Below, piece after piece: positions 61,551-64,000 of a DNA stretch of 64,000 bases (the stretch's first letter is position 1; each line of letters starts with the position of its first letter). The DNA comes from Bradyrhizobium oligotrophicum S58 (GTDB lineage: Bacteria > Pseudomonadota > Alphaproteobacteria > Rhizobiales > Xanthobacteraceae), in NCBI RefSeq assembly GCF_000344805.1, contig NC_020453.1:7854001-7918000 (forward strand), written 5' to 3'. The translations under genes were made by a program, and so were the position numbers. A model generated the notes under the pieces. It was given only the letters and a program-made list of their open reading frames with translations. It ran no database searches and was not told the DNA's origin.

Positions 61551-61678
61551 CGCTGTCGTCCCGGCCTCCGCGCCGGGACCCATACCGCGTGATCTGTCTG
61601 TGGCGCACGCTGGGCGTCGTTCTTCGCCAAACAGCGGCCGGGGTGATGGGTCCCGGGTCTACGCCCGGGACGACAGCG
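61551..61678. repeat. Dispersed inverted-repeat element, copy 3 of 3
   Basis: Starts CGCTGTCGTCCCGG and ends CCCGGGACGACAGCG, so the two ends are inverted copies. ACCCATACCGCGTGATCT inside is identical to copy 2 (24482-24643). It lies between the convergent flavin monooxygenase and TPR genes. Confidence 0.78.
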
Positions 61679-61716
61679 GAGAGTTGGACAGAGCGCCCCT
61701 CACCACGCAGTCCCTT

Positions 61717-63831
61717 TCAGCATGCATCCATTGCGACGGGCAGCAGCAACTCACGCTCGCCCGCAACGACCCGCGCCAGATCCGCGGCCGTCCGCGCCAG
61801 GACACTGTCCCACGCCATCGGCCGCTCCTGACGAAACAGCCGCATGGTCGGATACCACGGGGTGTCGGCACGGTCGCGCAGCCAGCGCCAGTCGAGCGCA
61901 TAGGGCAGGAGCACCCACACCGGCTTCGCAAGCGCGCCGGCGAGATGCGCCACCGAGGTATCGACGGAGATGACGAGGTCGAGCGCGGCCACGGCGGCTG
62001 CGGTCTCGGCGAAATCCCCGAGCAGCGGTGCGAGGTCGACGACGTCGCTGCCGAGATCGGCGAGCGCGGGTGCATCATCCGGCCGCGGCTCCTTCTGCAG
62101 GGAGTAGAGCTGCACGCCGGGCGTGACCAGCCGCGGCAGCACGTCCCTGGCCGCCAGCGAGCGCTGGCGGTCGCCCTTGTGCCTGGGATTGCCGGCCCAG
62201 ACCATGCCGACCTTGAGCTGCGGCGCGTGTCCGAGCACGTTGCGCCAGGCCGCAACCTTGATGGGATCTGCGGCGAGATAGGGCACGTCCGCCGGGATGG
62301 TCTCCAATGTCGTGCCGAAGATGCGCGGCAGATCCATCAGCGGCAGCTGCAGGTCAAATGGCGGCAGCGGTTCGCCGCGCGCGACAACCCTGACGCCGGC
62401 GAGACTGCGCAGCAGCGGCGCGATCGCCGGCTGCACCTGCAGCACGATGTTGCCGCCCATCGTCTTGACGCGATCCACATAGCGCACGAATTGCAGCGCA
62501 TCGCCGATGCCGTATTCAGCGAACAGCAGCAGCGTGCGCCCGCCGAGCGGCTCGCCCTGCCATTCCGGCATATCGAAGCGTGGCATGCCCGCGGAGAGAT
62601 CAGGACAGTCGCGGCCCCAGCGATGCTCGGCAAAGCCGTTGACGAGGTCCCCGCACATCAACAGAAAATGCGAATGATTGTAGCGCGCCAGCGCATTGTC
62701 CGGCGCGAGCGCGACCGCTGTGTGCGAAGCCGCCAGCGCCGCGTCGATGTCGCCGGCATTGCGTAGCGCCACCGCGAGATTGGCGTGACCCTTGGCATAG
62801 ACGGGATCGGCGGCGATCGCGCGGCGATGCGCCGCGACGGCCTCATCGATCTCGCCGCGCATCTCATGGATGATTCCGAGATTGGTATGCGCCGGGGCGT
62901 GATCGGGCTGCAAGGCCAGCGCGTGCTCGCAGGCCGCGATCGCGGCGTCGAGATGGCCCGTCCCGCACAGGCAGGCGGCGAGATTGCTGAGCACGACGAC
63001 ATCGGTGGGGGCGAGCATCGCGGCGCGGCGGTAGGCCTCGACGGCCTCGGCCGGGCGGCCGGCCTCGTGCAGCGCGTGGCCCAGCAGCCGCGCGGCATTG
63101 GCGTCGCCGGGCGTGAGCTCGCCGGCGCGGCGGTAGTGGATCGCCGCATCGGCGTAGGCGCGCTGCTTGTAGAGCACATCGCCGAGCGCGAGATGGAGGC
63201 CGGCATCGGCCGGCTGCGCGGCCAGCGCGTGCAGATAAGCCGGGACAGCCTCGTCGTATCTGGCCTGATCGGCGAGCACATGCGCCAGCGCCCGCCACGC
63301 ACCGGCATAGGATGGATCGCGCGCGAGCAGCTCGCGATAGGCCGCTTCCGCCTCGGCAGGCCGACCCTGCCGGTTCAAGGCGAGCGCAAGATTCCAGCGC
63401 GTGCGCAACAAGGCCGGATCGAGCGCCAGCGCGTGGCGATAGGCGGCTTCAGCCTCGGTGAAGCGCGCAAGCTCCAGCAGCGCGCTGCCGAGCTTGCTGT
63501 GAACGGCGGCATCGTGCGGCCGCAACGCCGCGGCGCGCGCAAAGCCGTCGGCAGCGCCTTCGCGCTCACCCTTCACGGCGAGCGCGTCGCCGAGCGTCAC
63601 ATAGGCCGGCGCATGGTTGGGATCGCGTGCGAACACGCGTGCCAGCAGCTCGGCACCGTCGGCCATACGGCCGTCGGCAAAGGCAAGAATCGCGGAGAGA
63701 TGCAGCGCCGGAAGATGAGCCGGTGCGGCGTCGAGAATATCGCCGCAGAGAACCCTGGCCGGACCGGCCCGCCCGGCATTGTAGTGATCAGCCGCCTCGA
63801 TCAGCAGCCGCTCGACAGAAACAGCCCCCAT
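61717..63831 (-). CDS. TPR protein with glycosyltransferase-like C-terminal domain
   Basis: 704 residues. The first ~410 are tetratricopeptide repeats, about eleven units of 34 residues (for example AVHSKLGSALLELARFTEAE, AAYRHALALDPALLRTRWNL). The C-terminal ~270 residues (GRTLLLFAEYGIGDALQFVR, KVGMVWAGNPRHKGDRQRSL, VISVDTSVAHLAGALAKPVW) resemble GT-B heptosyltransferase/GT9 folds. Such TPR-GT proteins are thought to act in protein or lipid glycosylation. ATG 63831 starts the first TPR. No signal peptide, so cytoplasmic. Confidence 0.88.
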   Translation of the reverse strand: MGAVSVERLLIEAADHYNAGRAGPARVLCGDILDAAPAHLPALHLSAILAFADGRMADGAELLARVFARDPNHAPAYVTLGDALAVKGEREGAADGFARAAALRPHDAAVHSKLGSALLELARFTEAEAAYRHALALDPALLRTRWNLALALNRQGRPAEAEAAYRELLARDPSYAGAWRALAHVLADQARYDEAVPAYLHALAAQPADAGLHLALGDVLYKQRAYADAAIHYRRAGELTPGDANAARLLGHALHEAGRPAEAVEAYRRAAMLAPTDVVVLSNLAACLCGTGHLDAAIAACEHALALQPDHAPAHTNLGIIHEMRGEIDEAVAAHRRAIAADPVYAKGHANLAVALRNAGDIDAALAASHTAVALAPDNALARYNHSHFLLMCGDLVNGFAEHRWGRDCPDLSAGMPRFDMPEWQGEPLGGRTLLLFAEYGIGDALQFVRYVDRVKTMGGNIVLQVQPAIAPLLRSLAGVRVVARGEPLPPFDLQLPLMDLPRIFGTTLETIPADVPYLAADPIKVAAWRNVLGHAPQLKVGMVWAGNPRHKGDRQRSLAARDVLPRLVTPGVQLYSLQKEPRPDDAPALADLGSDVVDLAPLLGDFAETAAAVAALDLVISVDTSVAHLAGALAKPVWVLLPYALDWRWLRDRADTPWYPTMRLFRQERPMAWDSVLARTAADLARVVAGERELLLPVAMDAC

Positions 63832-64000
63832 GATGTCCCCACGTCTCGCACCCAGATGCCAAGTTGAACGTGTGGCGCGCGCATTTCAGGCGTGGGCACG
63901 ATGCGCGAGCGAGCGAAGATCTGCACTGGAGGCGAGCACAACCCTGATCATCAGCCCCGCTCCATCTGCATCGGATCGTTAGCAAGACTCGCGCTGCACG

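Overview
The window is chromosomal DNA from a GC-rich alphaproteobacterium, most likely Bradyrhizobium or a close relative in the Nitrobacteraceae. The evidence is the high-GC codon use, the dense repertoire of ABC and secondary importers, Omp25/31-type outer-membrane proteins, small secreted glycine-rich proteins, and several families of dispersed intergenic palindromes. I saw no rRNA, tRNA, CRISPR array, integrase or intact insertion sequence. About 46 protein genes are supported.

Layout. Bases 1-5.1 kb hold a window-truncated aldo/keto reductase, a large winged-helix/ATPase regulator, and a decayed stretch with apparent remnants of ku and radC around a small HTH gene. Bases 5.2-11.3 kb hold a secreted protein, a divergent DMT exporter/MocR regulator pair, a glycine-zipper protein, a HAMP-PAS sensor without an output domain, and a double-domain Inh-type protease-inhibitor homologue. 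Bases 11.3-15.8 kb hold an NMT1-type ABC importer with a 2-hydroxyacid dehydrogenase, divergent from a creatininase-family amidohydrolase. Bases 16-20.4 kb hold a small secreted protein, an outer-membrane protein that looks like an Omp31-type barrel fused to an OprB-type porin, and a CorC/HlyC-type membrane protein. Bases 20.4-24.5 kb are repeat-rich and then carry a double-permease/ATPase ABC pair. Bases 24.7-32.6 kb hold an FMN glutamate-synthase-like protein, an acyl-CoA synthetase, a ferredoxin-NADP reductase, an ATP-grasp ligase, and an unusual pair of a dicarboxylate/glutamate symporter overlapping a GltI-like binding protein. Bases 33-40.7 kb are an aromatic-acid catabolic cluster. Bases 41-51.9 kb are a chemoreceptor cluster. 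Bases 52-64 kb hold tex, a UvrD-like helicase, a desaturase, a MetX-like hydrolase, a flavin monooxygenase and a TPR protein, with more dispersed repeats.

How genes work together. In the aromatic cluster a CoA ligase and an FAD hydroxylase (forward unit), gentisate 1,2-dioxygenase (forward) and maleylpyruvate isomerase plus a MarR regulator (reverse) point to conversion of a salicylate-like acid through CoA thioesters to gentisate and then ring cleavage. An ABC importer is nearby. A 20-bp perfect palindrome lies between the dioxygenase and isomerase genes, and an 18/20 match lies just before the hydroxylase start; this is the likely MarR operator.

The most unusual part is 42.3-48.6 kb: two tandem copies of a two-gene module, each a TRAP-type (DctP) periplasmic binding protein followed by a 677-residue chemoreceptor, with no TRAP permease. 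The two receptors are identical over the last ~345 residues except for one position, but their sensor domains have diverged. This suggests binding-protein-assisted chemotaxis that duplicated and is diversifying in specificity. A third chemoreceptor, a cupredoxin and a dihaem cytochrome-c-peroxidase/MauG-like protein lie upstream on the same strand.
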